From SVTX01 sp964526505 (GTDB lineage: Bacteria > Bacillota > Clostridia > Oscillospirales > CAG-272): DNA of 55,395 nt. The notes under the pieces are model-generated. The model was given only the letters and a program-made list of their open reading frames with translations. It was not told the DNA's origin and searched no databases. The position numbers and the translations under genes are program-made. This document shows, one piece after another, positions 1-6,798 of this stretch. The stretch is from the NCBI GenBank assembly GCA_964526505.1, contig CAZGJC010000009.1, positions 1 to 55,395 on the forward strand. The letters are read 5' to 3'. How positions within the stretch are numbered: position 1 is the first letter of the stretch; the number at the start of each line of letters is the position of its first letter.

Positions 1-101
1 GTACCACTTTTCAAAATAAAATGCAATACCTTTGAACGATTTTTTTGATTTTTGTACATTTTGCATAATTTCCCATAAAAAAACAAACTTCTCAAAACCC
101 C

Positions 102-130
102 TTGCATTTGTAAAAACCTTGTGATATAAT
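102..130 (+). promoter_or_regulatory. Sigma-A type promoter of trpS
   Basis: A -35 element TTGCAT (102-107) and a perfect -10 TATAAT (125-130) are separated by 17 bp. Transcription would start near 137, giving a leader of about 65 nt before trpS. Nothing resembling a T-box specifier or antiterminator is visible in that short leader. Bases 1-101 hold only AT-rich sequence with no supported gene. Confidence 0.75.
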
Positions 131-143
131 TTAAGTTATTAAC

Positions 144-183
144 ACGCTTATTTTTATAAGTCACAAATACGCTTATTTTTATA
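144..183 (+). repeat. 15-bp direct repeat in the trpS leader
   Basis: The 15-mer ACGCTTATTTTTATA occurs at 144-158 and again at 169-183, a 25-bp period, between the promoter and the ribosome binding site (ggagg, 191-195). It could bind a regulator at the DNA or RNA level or be a simple duplication. No function is known to me. Confidence 0.6.
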
Positions 184-203
184 TGTTTATGGAGGAAAAA
201 TAA

Positions 204-1205
204 ATGTTTCAAAACCAACAAGTGTCCTTTTCGGGTATCCAGCCCAGCGGAAACCTCACGATAGGAAATTACCTCGGAGCTCTCAAAAACTTTTCCTCGT
301 TCTCCGAAAAATATAAATGCTTCTATTGCGTTGTCGATGAACACGCCATAACCGTTCGCCAAAACCCGGCGGAACTCCGTCGCCGTACTTATGAAACCTT
401 GGCTCTTTATATGGCGGCAGGACTCGACCCCGATAAAAATACCCTTTACGTTCAATCCCACGTCCACGAACATGCGGAACTCGCATGGATACTGAACTGC
501 TTTACCATGTTCGGCGAACTCTCACGTATGACGCAGTTTAAAGATAAATCCGCACGCCACGCAGATAATATCAATGCCGGACTCTTCACTTACCCGGCAC
601 TTATGGCGGCAGATATTCTTCTTTATCAAACAGACGTCGTCCCCGTTGGTATCGACCAAAAACAACACGTCGAACTTTGCCGTGATATCGCAACCAGAAT
701 AAATCAGATCTACCCCGATCTTTTCACAATTCCCGAACCGATAATACCTCAAAACGGTAAAAAAATAATGTCTCTTGCAGACCCCACAAAGAAAATGAGT
801 AAATCCGACGAAAACCAAAACGCCGTGGTTTATATCCTTGACGATAGAGATACAATAATCCGTAAATTCAAACGTGCCGTTACCGATTCCGATACCACGG
901 TCCGCTTTGCCGAGGGAAAAGACGGTATAAATAACCTTATGTCAATCTACTCTTGCTTTACGGGTAAAGAATATGACGAAATCGAACACGAATTTGAAGG
1001 TAAAGGATACGGTGACTTTAAACTTGCCGTTGGCGAAGTTTGTGCCGATGCCCTTGCCCCCGTTCAGCAGAAATTCAATGAAATTCTCTCGGATAAATCT
1101 CTCCTTGAAAATCAAATGAAAAAAGGTGCGGAAGAAGCGTCCTACGTCGCTCGCCGTACCCTCTCCAAAATCCAAAAGAAACTCGGTTTTGTTCAAATAA
1201 GATAA
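204..1205 (+). CDS. trpS: Tryptophan--tRNA ligase
   Basis: Class I aminoacyl-tRNA synthetase that charges tRNA-Trp with tryptophan using ATP. The 333-residue length is normal for bacterial TrpS. The N-terminal nucleotide-binding signature is seen as PSGNLTIGNYLGAL (about residues 14-27, the HIGH-loop equivalent), and the second signature KMSKS lies at residues 197-201. The internal GIDQKQHVELCRDIA stretch is typical of the family. The ATG follows a strong Shine-Dalgarno (ggaggaaaaata) and a consensus promoter. A hairpin terminator lies about 45 bp downstream. The gene appears to be a single-gene transcript, which fits a housekeeping role. Confidence 0.97.
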   Translation: MFQNQQVSFSGIQPSGNLTIGNYLGALKNFSSFSEKYKCFYCVVDEHAITVRQNPAELRRRTYETLALYMAAGLDPDKNTLYVQSHVHEHAELAWILNCFTMFGELSRMTQFKDKSARHADNINAGLFTYPALMAADILLYQTDVVPVGIDQKQHVELCRDIATRINQIYPDLFTIPEPIIPQNGKKIMSLADPTKKMSKSDENQNAVVYILDDRDTIIRKFKRAVTDSDTTVRFAEGKDGINNLMSIYSCFTGKEYDEIEHEFEGKGYGDFKLAVGEVCADALAPVQQKFNEILSDKSLLENQMKKGAEEASYVARRTLSKIQKKLGFVQIR

Positions 1206-1250
1206 CCTTGCAACAAACCCGAATATCAAAAATTCCTCAAAAACAAATTT

Positions 1251-1283
1251 GACCTCGGCGATTACCTCGCCGAGGTCTTTCTT
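1251..1283. terminator. Intrinsic terminator after trpS, probably bidirectional
   Basis: An 11-bp perfect stem (GACCTCGGCGA at 1251-1261 paired with 1267-1277) with a 5-nt loop is followed by a T-rich run on the plus strand. On the minus strand it lies just downstream of the thiT stop and is followed by AAATTTGTTTTT, so it may serve both convergent genes. Confidence 0.85.
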
Positions 1284-1287
1284 ATTA

Positions 1288-1887
1288 TTACCCTTTAACC
1301 TTCCTCATCGGTCTCAGAGTCTCAGGGTCAAGCGACGCACAAAGAATAACCGCAAAAACCCCCGTCAATACCGCATTCGGAAGCATGTACGACGCATTGT
1401 ATATGAGCGAATATACCCAAACGTTCATACTCTCCGGGGCATATGAACCCCAAAGAATAACCCCCGATAAGAAACTGCACAAAAAGCGTATCACACATAC
1501 AACCACCGCTCCTGTGCCGTACCCAAGTAACCTGTGACGTACAAACGGTTTTGCAATAAGACCCGCAAGCCCAACCACCGTAAATGCAATCACGTAGTCA
1601 AGCAATACGCAAAGTACCACTGCCCACCACGTGTTTGCTGGCGGAATGTAAAATCCCAAAAACATCTGTAAGATTGAATATACAAATCCCACACCTAATC
1701 CCCATTTTGTGCCTCTGCGGTACGAATAGTATGCAATGGGTAACATACTTATTGTAATTGTTCCGCCAAACGGCAATAACGCCTCAATACCGCATATGGT
1801 GTTGAGCCAGACACACAGAAGTTCGATAACGTAAGCCAAAGCGATTATTATCGCACCTTCCGTGACGCAAAGAATTTTCTTTTTCAT
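1288..1887 (-). CDS. thiT: Thiamin ECF transporter S component ThiT
   Basis: Membrane substrate-binding subunit of an energy-coupling-factor (ECF) importer for thiamin. The 199-residue protein has about six hydrophobic segments. It carries the WGLGVGF motif (about residues 80-86) and a following TWWAV...LLDYVIAF stretch, both characteristic of ThiT. The chosen ATG lies 10 bp after AAGGAGGAAA; a longer reading from 1944 would run through the upstream terminator and is unlikely. The energizing EcfA/A'/T proteins are not in the window, as expected for group II ECF systems with shared modules. Expression is controlled by the TPP riboswitch and terminator just upstream. Family assignment is supported both by the motifs and by that riboswitch. 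Confidence 0.93.
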   Translation of the reverse strand: MKKKILCVTEGAIIIALAYVIELLCVWLNTICGIEALLPFGGTITISMLPIAYYSYRRGTKWGLGVGFVYSILQMFLGFYIPPANTWWAVVLCVLLDYVIAFTVVGLAGLIAKPFVRHRLLGYGTGAVVVCVIRFLCSFLSGVILWGSYAPESMNVWVYSLIYNASYMLPNAVLTGVFAVILCASLDPETLRPMRKVKG

Positions 1888-1908
1888 TGCGATTTCCTCC
1901 TTAAAATA

Positions 1909-1949
1909 AAAATTTGTCCGCAGAAAAAACCTTCCGACGAACAAATTTT
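1909..1949 (-). terminator. Riboswitch expression platform: intrinsic terminator
   Basis: Read on the minus strand, AAAATTTGTTCG (1949-1938) pairs with CGGACAAATTTT (1920-1909), a 12-bp stem with one G-U pair. It is followed by TATTTTAA and then directly by the thiT ribosome binding site. Its place between the TPP aptamer and the gene makes it the likely off-switch. Confidence 0.85.
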
Positions 1950-1982
1950 CGTGACTTTCAAGGAGAAAATCACAACTATCAA

Positions 1983-2110
1983 TCTTTCCTACGCCGGTAT
2001 TATCCGTATCAGGTACGCAAGTTTGTACTTGCAGGGTTCGGAATCTTCCGTCTCAGCCTTGACCGTCGGCACATTAGATTGTGCGTAAGGCGTAAAGCAC
2101 CCCCGATTTT
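1983..2110 (-). promoter_or_regulatory. TPP riboswitch (THI element)
   Basis: On the minus strand the sequence reads, in order: a GGGGGTGC 5' strand of P1 (near 2106), a variable P3-like arm (TTACGCAC...TGTGC), GGCTGAGA (2058-2051), ACCCT, then ACCTGATACGGATAATACC and GGCGTAGGAAA. These are the conserved cores of the thiamin pyrophosphate aptamer. It sits upstream of thiT with a terminator in between, which predicts that TPP binding lowers transcription of the thiamin transporter. Confidence 0.95.
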
Positions 2111-2324
2111 TTATGCGGTGTCGCTGTGCGACTTTCAAAATTATACTACGCCGTCACATTTTTGTCAAGATATTTTCACTCAATTTATTTTTATTTACAA
2201 TTTGCGACGTTACTCCCCATATGCCCCAAATAAAAGACAAAATAATTTCGGTTGTCCCGATAAATAAGTACAGGCAACGCTCACATAAGATATTTTGAAA
2301 AATGCCGGAAAGGAGCGTGCGGGC
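2111..2324. other. Intergenic region between the TPP aptamer and sigK
   Basis: These 214 bp separate the divergent thiT and sigK genes and must hold both promoters. The sequence is AT-rich with no credible small gene. No clear consensus sigma-A promoter for sigK is seen, which would fit mother-cell-specific transcription, but I could not assign a sporulation promoter with confidence. Confidence 0.5.
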
Positions 2325-3011
2325 ATGATAATTTTCACTTTGATTTTGGCAACGCTGGCAAAGTTAATTCAGCCTGTTCTCGGGATAGGCTCAGTGCAGA
2401 ATTTTCCCACAACGTTGACAAAGGAAGAAGAAAAACTCTGTTTCGAACAAAAAAATAACGGTAGCGAAGAAGCAAGACAAAAATTGATTTTGCATAACCT
2501 CCGTCTCGTATCTCATATCGTCCGTAAATACTATTCATCATCAAAAAATCAGGAAGACCTGATATCAATAGGCACAATAGGACTTGTCAAAGCCATTGAT
2601 ACTTTCAACTGCGAAAACGGTGCAAAATTCGCCACCTATGCCTCAAAATGTATACAAAACGAAATCCTTATGAACTTCCGTTCGCAGAGAAAAAGGACTT
2701 GCGAGGTCTCAATCAACGACACAATCGACGTTGACCGAGACGGCAACCCCTTGACCTATATAGACGTCCTCTGCGGAGACGATTGTATGACCGATGAAGT
2801 TGACCGTAAAATTCTCACGGATAAAGTCTTAAAATACGTCAATACCAAACTCACTCCCAGAGAACGTCAAATAATAATTATGCGATACGGACTCGGAAAT
2901 AACCGTGAACTTACGCAAAAACAAATCTCCGAAAAAATGGGTATCTCACGATCCTATGTCAGCCGTATCGAAAAAAGTGCGATTGAAAAATTGCAAAAAC
3001 TAATGCTCTGA
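2325..3011 (+). CDS. sigK: Sporulation sigma factor pro-sigma-K
   Basis: Late mother-cell RNA polymerase sigma factor controlling spore cortex and coat genes. The 228-residue product starts with a hydrophobic stretch (MIIFTLILATLAKLIQPVLG), the expected membrane-tethering pro-sequence. Then come the FPTTLTKEEE start of the mature region, region 2 (HNLRLVSHIVRKYY; EDLISIGTIGLVKAI), and region 4 with a helix-turn-helix (LTQKQISEKMGISRSYVSRI). The start at 2325 is chosen because it follows AAAGGAGCGTGCGGGC and gives the normal pro-sequence; an ATG-type reading 10 codons upstream has no good site. The gene is intact, with no skin-like element inserted. It converges on spoVAE with only 4 bp between the stops and no terminator between them. 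Confidence 0.9.
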   Translation: MIIFTLILATLAKLIQPVLGIGSVQNFPTTLTKEEEKLCFEQKNNGSEEARQKLILHNLRLVSHIVRKYYSSSKNQEDLISIGTIGLVKAIDTFNCENGAKFATYASKCIQNEILMNFRSQRKRTCEVSINDTIDVDRDGNPLTYIDVLCGDDCMTDEVDRKILTDKVLKYVNTKLTPRERQIIIMRYGLGNNRELTQKQISEKMGISRSYVSRIEKSAIEKLQKLML

Positions 3012-3015
3012 CACT

Positions 3016-3384
3016 TTACCCTCGCCTGTTACCCCGAAAAACCAATGCCGCCAGATATCCGAAAAATAACGCCGACGTCGTCCCTGCGGCGGCGGCCGTC
3101 AGACTTCCGCTTATTATCCCGAAAATTCCGTCCTTGTCAATAGCCTCACGTACCCCACGGGATATGTTGTATCCAAACCCCGTCAAAGGGACGCTCGCCC
3201 CCGCACCGGCAAAATCAGCGAACGGCTCGTATAAACCGACCGCACCCAAAATAACGCCGATAACAACGTATAAAACAAGTATTCTTGCAGGGGTGAGTTT
3301 CGTCTTGTCAAGTAAAATCTGTGCTATAACGCATAACGCACCGCCGAATATAAACGCCCTTGCAAGTAAATGAAAATCAAACAT
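3016..3384 (-). CDS. spoVAE: Stage V sporulation protein AE (SpoVAEb type)
   Basis: Inner spore membrane protein of the SpoVA channel that moves Ca-dipicolinic acid into the forespore and out at germination. The 122-residue protein has about three to four membrane segments (ARAFIFGGALCVIAQIL; ILVLYVVIGVILGAVGLY; a C-terminal SALFFGYLAALVF) around a conserved GAGASVPLTGFG loop typical of SpoVAE. The ATG at 3384 follows GAGAGG at normal spacing; a start 6 codons earlier is less likely. It lies 30 bp downstream of spoVAD in the same orientation. spoVAC, normally next to these two, is not seen in the window. Confidence 0.88.
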   Translation of the reverse strand: MFDFHLLARAFIFGGALCVIAQILLDKTKLTPARILVLYVVIGVILGAVGLYEPFADFAGAGASVPLTGFGYNISRGVREAIDKDGIFGIISGSLTAAAAGTTSALFFGYLAALVFRGNRRG

Positions 3385-3414
3385 AAAATATACCTCTCGC
3401 AACCCGCCACAGCG

Positions 3415-4401
3415 TCATATAGTAAAATGTAATAAATGACCTATGGCAGGTATCGCCAATCCTTGCTTTAAACTGTCGGGACTCATCATCGCACCCGACG
3501 CAATAAATAAAACGTTCCTCAAATGCCCTCTCTCCATCTCGGGTAAAACGTATGCGGATAATACGCTTGCCGCACATCCGCACCCCGAACCTCCCGAGTG
3601 CGTGTCCTGCACGTTTCTGTCAAACATCAATATACCGCAGTCGTTGTATACATCACCCACGTCGTAACCGTCAATTTTCATTAACTCTTTGAATATGCTT
3701 CCGCCCTCATACCCCAAATCTCCCGTCAGTATAAGATCGTAGTCAGACGGCTTTGTTCCGCTTTCACGCAAAAACCTTGCACACGTGTCCGCAATCGCAG
3801 GTGCCATTGCCGCACCCATGTTCGATGCGTCGCAAATCCCCTTTTCGATGACTCTCCCGGGCATAGCGTCTCTTATCTTGACCTTTCCCCTTGACCCATC
3901 GCCGATAATGAAAGCCCCCGCACCCGTAACCGTCCACTGTGCCGTCGGTGACCTCTGACCGCCGTACTCAATCGGAGTCCTGTATTGCCTCTCCGCAGAA
4001 CAGTTGTGAGACGAAGTTGCCACCGCACACACGTCAAAAATCCCGTGCGTGGTGAAAACCGACGCAAGTATTATCCCCTCCGCACTTGTCGAACAAGCCC
4101 CGTAAATTCCGAAATAAGGAATGTTGCATCCGAGTAAACCGTAAGCCGAACTCGTGCATTGATTAAGTAAATCTCCCGCAAATAACGCACCTACGTCCTC
4201 AAATGACATGTTAGATTTTTCAAGAGCGACGTTGAACGCAAGCCTTAACATCTCACCCTCCGCTTCCTCCCACGTCGCCTGACCGAACCTGTCCTTTTCG
4301 TCGTGTATGTCGAAAAGACTACCCAGCGGTCCCTCGAATTCTTTTTTCCCTACCGCATTTCCGTACCCTATAAACGATGAATTAAGACGTATTATGCTCA
4401 T
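3415..4401 (-). CDS. spoVAD: Stage V sporulation protein AD
   Basis: SpoVA-complex protein with a thiolase/ketoacyl-synthase fold that binds dipicolinic acid and takes part in its uptake into the developing spore. The 328-residue sequence shows family signatures: the FGQATWEEAE region, the conserved cysteine segment YGACSTSAEG, and the C-terminal HSGGSGCGCAASVL and IASGAMMSPDSLKQG motifs. The ATG (MSIIRLNSS) follows GGAGGTTTCGG; the longer reading from 4434 adds residues foreign to the family. It is slightly shorter than the Bacillus protein. It forms a two-gene unit with spoVAE. Confidence 0.93.
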   Translation of the reverse strand: MSIIRLNSSFIGYGNAVGKKEFEGPLGSLFDIHDEKDRFGQATWEEAEGEMLRLAFNVALEKSNMSFEDVGALFAGDLLNQCTSSAYGLLGCNIPYFGIYGACSTSAEGIILASVFTTHGIFDVCAVATSSHNCSAERQYRTPIEYGGQRSPTAQWTVTGAGAFIIGDGSRGKVKIRDAMPGRVIEKGICDASNMGAAMAPAIADTCARFLRESGTKPSDYDLILTGDLGYEGGSIFKELMKIDGYDVGDVYNDCGILMFDRNVQDTHSGGSGCGCAASVLSAYVLPEMERGHLRNVLFIASGAMMSPDSLKQGLAIPAIGHLLHFTI

Positions 4402-4459
4402 CCGAAACCTCCAAATCGGCAAACGTGTTGCCATATCTCCACGATTTTTTCTTCATTTT

Positions 4460-4489
4460 TATTTTGTAGTACCGCAACCGCTTTTATAC
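4460..4489 (-). promoter_or_regulatory. Possible forespore (sigma-F/G) promoter of spoVAD
   Basis: On the minus strand GTATA (4489-4485) is followed, after an 18-bp spacer, by CAAAATA (4466-4460). This resembles the sigma-G/F pattern GHATR - CATNHTA, with one mismatch. It lies about 60 bp upstream of the spoVAD start. The match is short and could arise by chance, but spoVA genes are sigma-G regulated in Bacillus. Confidence 0.35.
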
Positions 4490-4512
4490 TTTGTTTTTTA
4501 TTGGAAAAACTG

Positions 4513-4541
4513 TTGAAAAATGTGACCGTGTATGTTATAAT
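4513..4541 (+). promoter_or_regulatory. Sigma-A type promoter of udp
   Basis: TTGAAA (4513-4518), a 17-bp spacer and TATAAT (4536-4541) lie about 42 bp upstream of the udp ATG. Confidence 0.75.
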
Positions 4542-4582
4542 ACTATGTAGTATAGATAAAAATAATAAAAAGGAGATTTCAT

Positions 4583-5359
4583 ATGCTCGACTCAAAAAAA
4601 ATACAGTACCATATTAACGTCGGTGAAGGCGATGTCGGTAAATATTGTATACTCCCCGGTGACCCCGGCAGATGCGAAAAAATAGTCGCATACCTCGATA
4701 ACCCTCGCCACGTGTCCACAAACCGTGAGTATAATATCTATAACGGTGAACTCTGCGGTGAAACCGTAACCGTATGCTCCACGGGTATAGGCGGACCGTC
4801 CGCCGCAATAGCAATGGAAGAACTTGTCGCTTGCGGTGCGAATACTTTCATCCGTGTCGGAACCTGTGGCGGTATTTCTCTCGACGTAAAATCAGGTGAC
4901 GTTGTGGTTGCGTCCGGTGCCATCCGCCAGGACGGAACCTCCCTCGAATATGCCCCCATAGAATTTCCCGCCGTTGCGGATAGTGACGTTCTTTTCGCAT
5001 TGAGACAATCCGCTCGTAAACTTAACTTCACCCTCCATACCGGTGTCGTTCAGGCAAAAGACTCTTTCTATGGCCAGCATTCCCCTAAACGTATGCCCAC
5101 AAGCCAAAAACTCCTTTATCAGTGGGAGGCGTGGAAACGCTTGAATACTCTCGCAAGCGAAATGGAATCGGGAGCGTTGTTCACCGTCGCTTCTTACCTC
5201 GGTGTTCGTTGCGGTTCCGTGTTCTCCGTTGTTTGGAATCAGGAACGCTTTAATGCCGGACTTGACACCGATAATGACGAAACTCACGATACCGACCGTG
5301 CAATTAAAGTCGCAATCGAAGCTCTTAAACAACTTATAGAGGAGGATAGAAATGTCTGA
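4583..5359 (+). CDS. udp: Uridine phosphorylase
   Basis: Cleaves uridine with phosphate to uracil and ribose-1-phosphate in pyrimidine salvage. The 258 residues show the nucleoside phosphorylase-I fold: CILPGDPGRCEKIV (phosphate-binding start), GIGGPSAAIAMEEL, RVGTCGGISLDVKSGDVVVA, and the C-terminal EMESGALFTVASYLGVR motif in which Glu-Met-Glu binds ribose. The GVVQAKDSFYG segment (about residues 154-164) is typical of the uridine-specific subgroup. The ATG follows AAAGGAGATTTCAT. The 3' end overlaps the next small gene by 8 bp, so they are translationally coupled. Confidence 0.93.
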   Translation: MLDSKKIQYHINVGEGDVGKYCILPGDPGRCEKIVAYLDNPRHVSTNREYNIYNGELCGETVTVCSTGIGGPSAAIAMEELVACGANTFIRVGTCGGISLDVKSGDVVVASGAIRQDGTSLEYAPIEFPAVADSDVLFALRQSARKLNFTLHTGVVQAKDSFYGQHSPKRMPTSQKLLYQWEAWKRLNTLASEMESGALFTVASYLGVRCGSVFSVVWNQERFNAGLDTDNDETHDTDRAIKVAIEALKQLIEEDRNV

Positions 5360-5672
5360 AAAACCTGACGGCGTTGAATACAGAAAAGTAGCAACCGTGT
5401 ACGTAAAGGAAGATGACACTAAATCCGATAAAATAACCACCGATAACGGCAAAATATATAAAACTCTTGATAAACTCGAAAAGATTTTGAGAGTCGTCTC
5501 GGTGGTAAACTCCGCTCTGTTCGATACCCCCGAGAAAAATAAAAGGAAACGTAAAAAACAAAAAAAATACGCAAAATATAATAAGAAGAAAGGCGTTCTT
5601 GTCCTGAAAAAAGCAAAACATCAAAAAAAAGCAAAACACGTAAAATATCTTAAACTTCATTTGAATGCGTAA
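5352..5672 (+). CDS. Small hypothetical protein with a lysine-rich tail
   Basis: The 106-residue product matches no family I recognise. Residues 1-60 are mixed and mildly acidic (MSEKPDGVEYRKVATVYVKE). Residues about 60-106 are extremely basic, with clusters such as KNKRKRKKQKK and KKAKHQKKAKHVK, suggesting binding to nucleic acid or the ribosome. The ATG follows GAGGAGGATAGAA inside the udp 3' end, and a strong terminator follows its stop by only a few bases. Both facts support a real, co-transcribed gene. The charge asymmetry is the only functional clue. Confidence 0.7.
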   Translation: MSEKPDGVEYRKVATVYVKEDDTKSDKITTDNGKIYKTLDKLEKILRVVSVVNSALFDTPEKNKRKRKKQKKYAKYNKKKGVLVLKKAKHQKKAKHVKYLKLHLNA

Positions 5673-5674
5673 AA

Positions 5675-5705
5675 GAAAAAAGCACCCACCGGGTGCTTTT
5701 TTCTT
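5675..5705 (+). terminator. Intrinsic terminator of the udp unit
   Basis: GAAAAAAGCACCC (5675-5687) pairs with GGGTGCTTTTTTC (5691-5703) around a 3-nt loop, ending in a T run. It is close to symmetric and could also act on minus-strand transcription. Confidence 0.9.
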
Positions 5706-5804
5706 TTGCCGATAAATAACACTTTCATTTCCGCCTCAATTGTATTCTCCGCTTCGCTCCGAATACGCAAGTTGCTTCGCAACGTTGTGGGTGTTCAGAT
5801 TTGA

Positions 5805-5840
5805 AACGCAGATGATTTTTCTCACAAAAATCTCTGCGTT
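5805..5840 (-). terminator. Hairpin downstream of the GT2 gene, possible terminator
   Basis: AACGCAGA (5805-5812) pairs with TCTGCGTT (5833-5840), extended by an inner A/T stem. On the minus strand it starts 18 bp after the glycosyltransferase stop and is followed by TTTC. Two further small hairpins (GTATTC...GAATAC near 5740-5764 and GTTGCTTCGCAAC near 5771-5783) fill the rest of this spacer. Confidence 0.5.
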
Positions 5841-5857
5841 GAAAAATCAAATGTTAA

Positions 5858-6571
5858 TCAGATTTTCTCTTTTCTTATCCTACGCTTCATCTTCCGCACG
5901 TCCCTTATCATCTTAAACGAATCGCTGAACACGTGTACACTCGATTGCCTGTGATTTATTACCTTTACAGGCATTTCGCATATTTTAATTCCAAACTTCT
6001 CCGCCCAAAGAATGCACTCGAAATCAAATGCAAATCTGTCAACCTCACACCTCGAAAAAATCTCGTGTGCAACTTTTCCCGAAAACGCTTTGCAACCGCA
6101 CTGCGAATCCGAAAGTTTTAAACCGCCCATCATGCAAAGAACCTTGATGTAAACTTTCGACGCTAACCGCCTTATAAAAGTATACCCGTCATATCCGTCT
6201 TTCGATATGTTTCTTGACCCTACAAGTACCTGTGTTTCCGTGTTTTTCTCAAATTCTTCTTTTATTCTTCCTATAACCTCAACTCCATATGCCAAGTCAG
6301 CGTCCGTAAAAATCACAACGTCACCGGTTGATTCCAATACCGCCATTCTTACGGCATACCCTTTTCCTCGGTTCGGATGATTTTCTATCACACGCACACG
6401 TGATAAATTCATATCTCGAACAATTTCCGCACACCTATCCGTAGAACCGTCGCTTGAGAAAATTACTTCGTAATCCTCAAAATTCCTCTCCATGTAGTCC
6501 GATACCTGTCGTGCCGTGTCCTCTATTATTGCCTCTTCGTTGTACATGGGAATGCACACTGAAATTTTCAT
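5858..6571 (-). CDS. Family 2 glycosyltransferase, polyprenyl-phosphate sugar synthase-like
   Basis: The 237-residue protein is a GT-A fold transferase. It shows the N-terminal CIPMYNEEAIIEDTA, the SSDGSTDRC nucleotide-binding turn, RGKGYAVRMAV, and the metal-binding DADL motif (VVIFTDADLAYG, about residues 87-98). The order and spacing match the dolichyl/undecaprenyl-phosphate glucosyl- or mannosyl-transferase group. It has no membrane segment of its own, so it probably acts at the inner face of the membrane on a lipid phosphate acceptor. The sugar and acceptor cannot be read from sequence. The ATG follows AGAAGGACGGGAAT. It is 227 bp downstream of the rlmA-type gene. Confidence 0.85.
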   Translation of the reverse strand: MKISVCIPMYNEEAIIEDTARQVSDYMERNFEDYEVIFSSDGSTDRCAEIVRDMNLSRVRVIENHPNRGKGYAVRMAVLESTGDVVIFTDADLAYGVEVIGRIKEEFEKNTETQVLVGSRNISKDGYDGYTFIRRLASKVYIKVLCMMGGLKLSDSQCGCKAFSGKVAHEIFSRCEVDRFAFDFECILWAEKFGIKICEMPVKVINHRQSSVHVFSDSFKMIRDVRKMKRRIRKEKI

Positions 6572-6674
6572 ATTCCCGTCCTTCTCTTTCCGCTCGTCTT
6601 TCTCACCCGTCCCGTATCACTGTCAAAGCCAACACATATTTCTCTCAATACCCGGTCAGAATCTTCTCATATCT

Positions 6675-6780
6675 CTCTGTATGCCCTGTCGGGACCCTTT
6701 TTATCCCCGTTTTGACCCTCTCGGAACCCTTTTTTGACCTTGTAATACCCCTCTTGTGACCTTTCCGTGACCCTCTTTTT
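6675..6780 (-). repeat. Degenerate ~11-nt purine-rich tandem repeat
   Basis: On the minus strand this block reads as about nine units of 10-12 nt, each opening with GG(G)T and usually ending in A/G-rich bases: for example GGTCACGGAAA, GGTCAAAAAAG, GGTTCCGAGAG, GGTCAAAACGG, GGTCCCGACAG. The plus strand is correspondingly pyrimidine-rich. It fills the spacer between the rlmA-type gene and the GT2 gene. A 63-codon open frame (6836-6645) running out of the rlmA 3' end across it would encode a K/R/G-rich peptide, but no independent sign of translation is seen. Confidence 0.55.
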
Positions 6781-6798
6781 CCCTTTCGGAAACCATTT

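Noticed and set aside
2000..2060. A tRNA T-arm-like GGTTCG in this interval
   Set aside because: It belongs to the TPP aptamer; no acceptor stem or anticodon arm can be folded around it.
2255..2295. CATAAGATA (2284-2292) as a sigma-K or sigma-E -10 element for sigK
   Set aside because: No matching -35 element at the right spacing was found; a 9-base match alone is too weak.
1914..2298. Plus-strand open frames over the thiT leader
   Set aside because: They are antisense to the TPP riboswitch and terminator, whose conservation explains the sequence.
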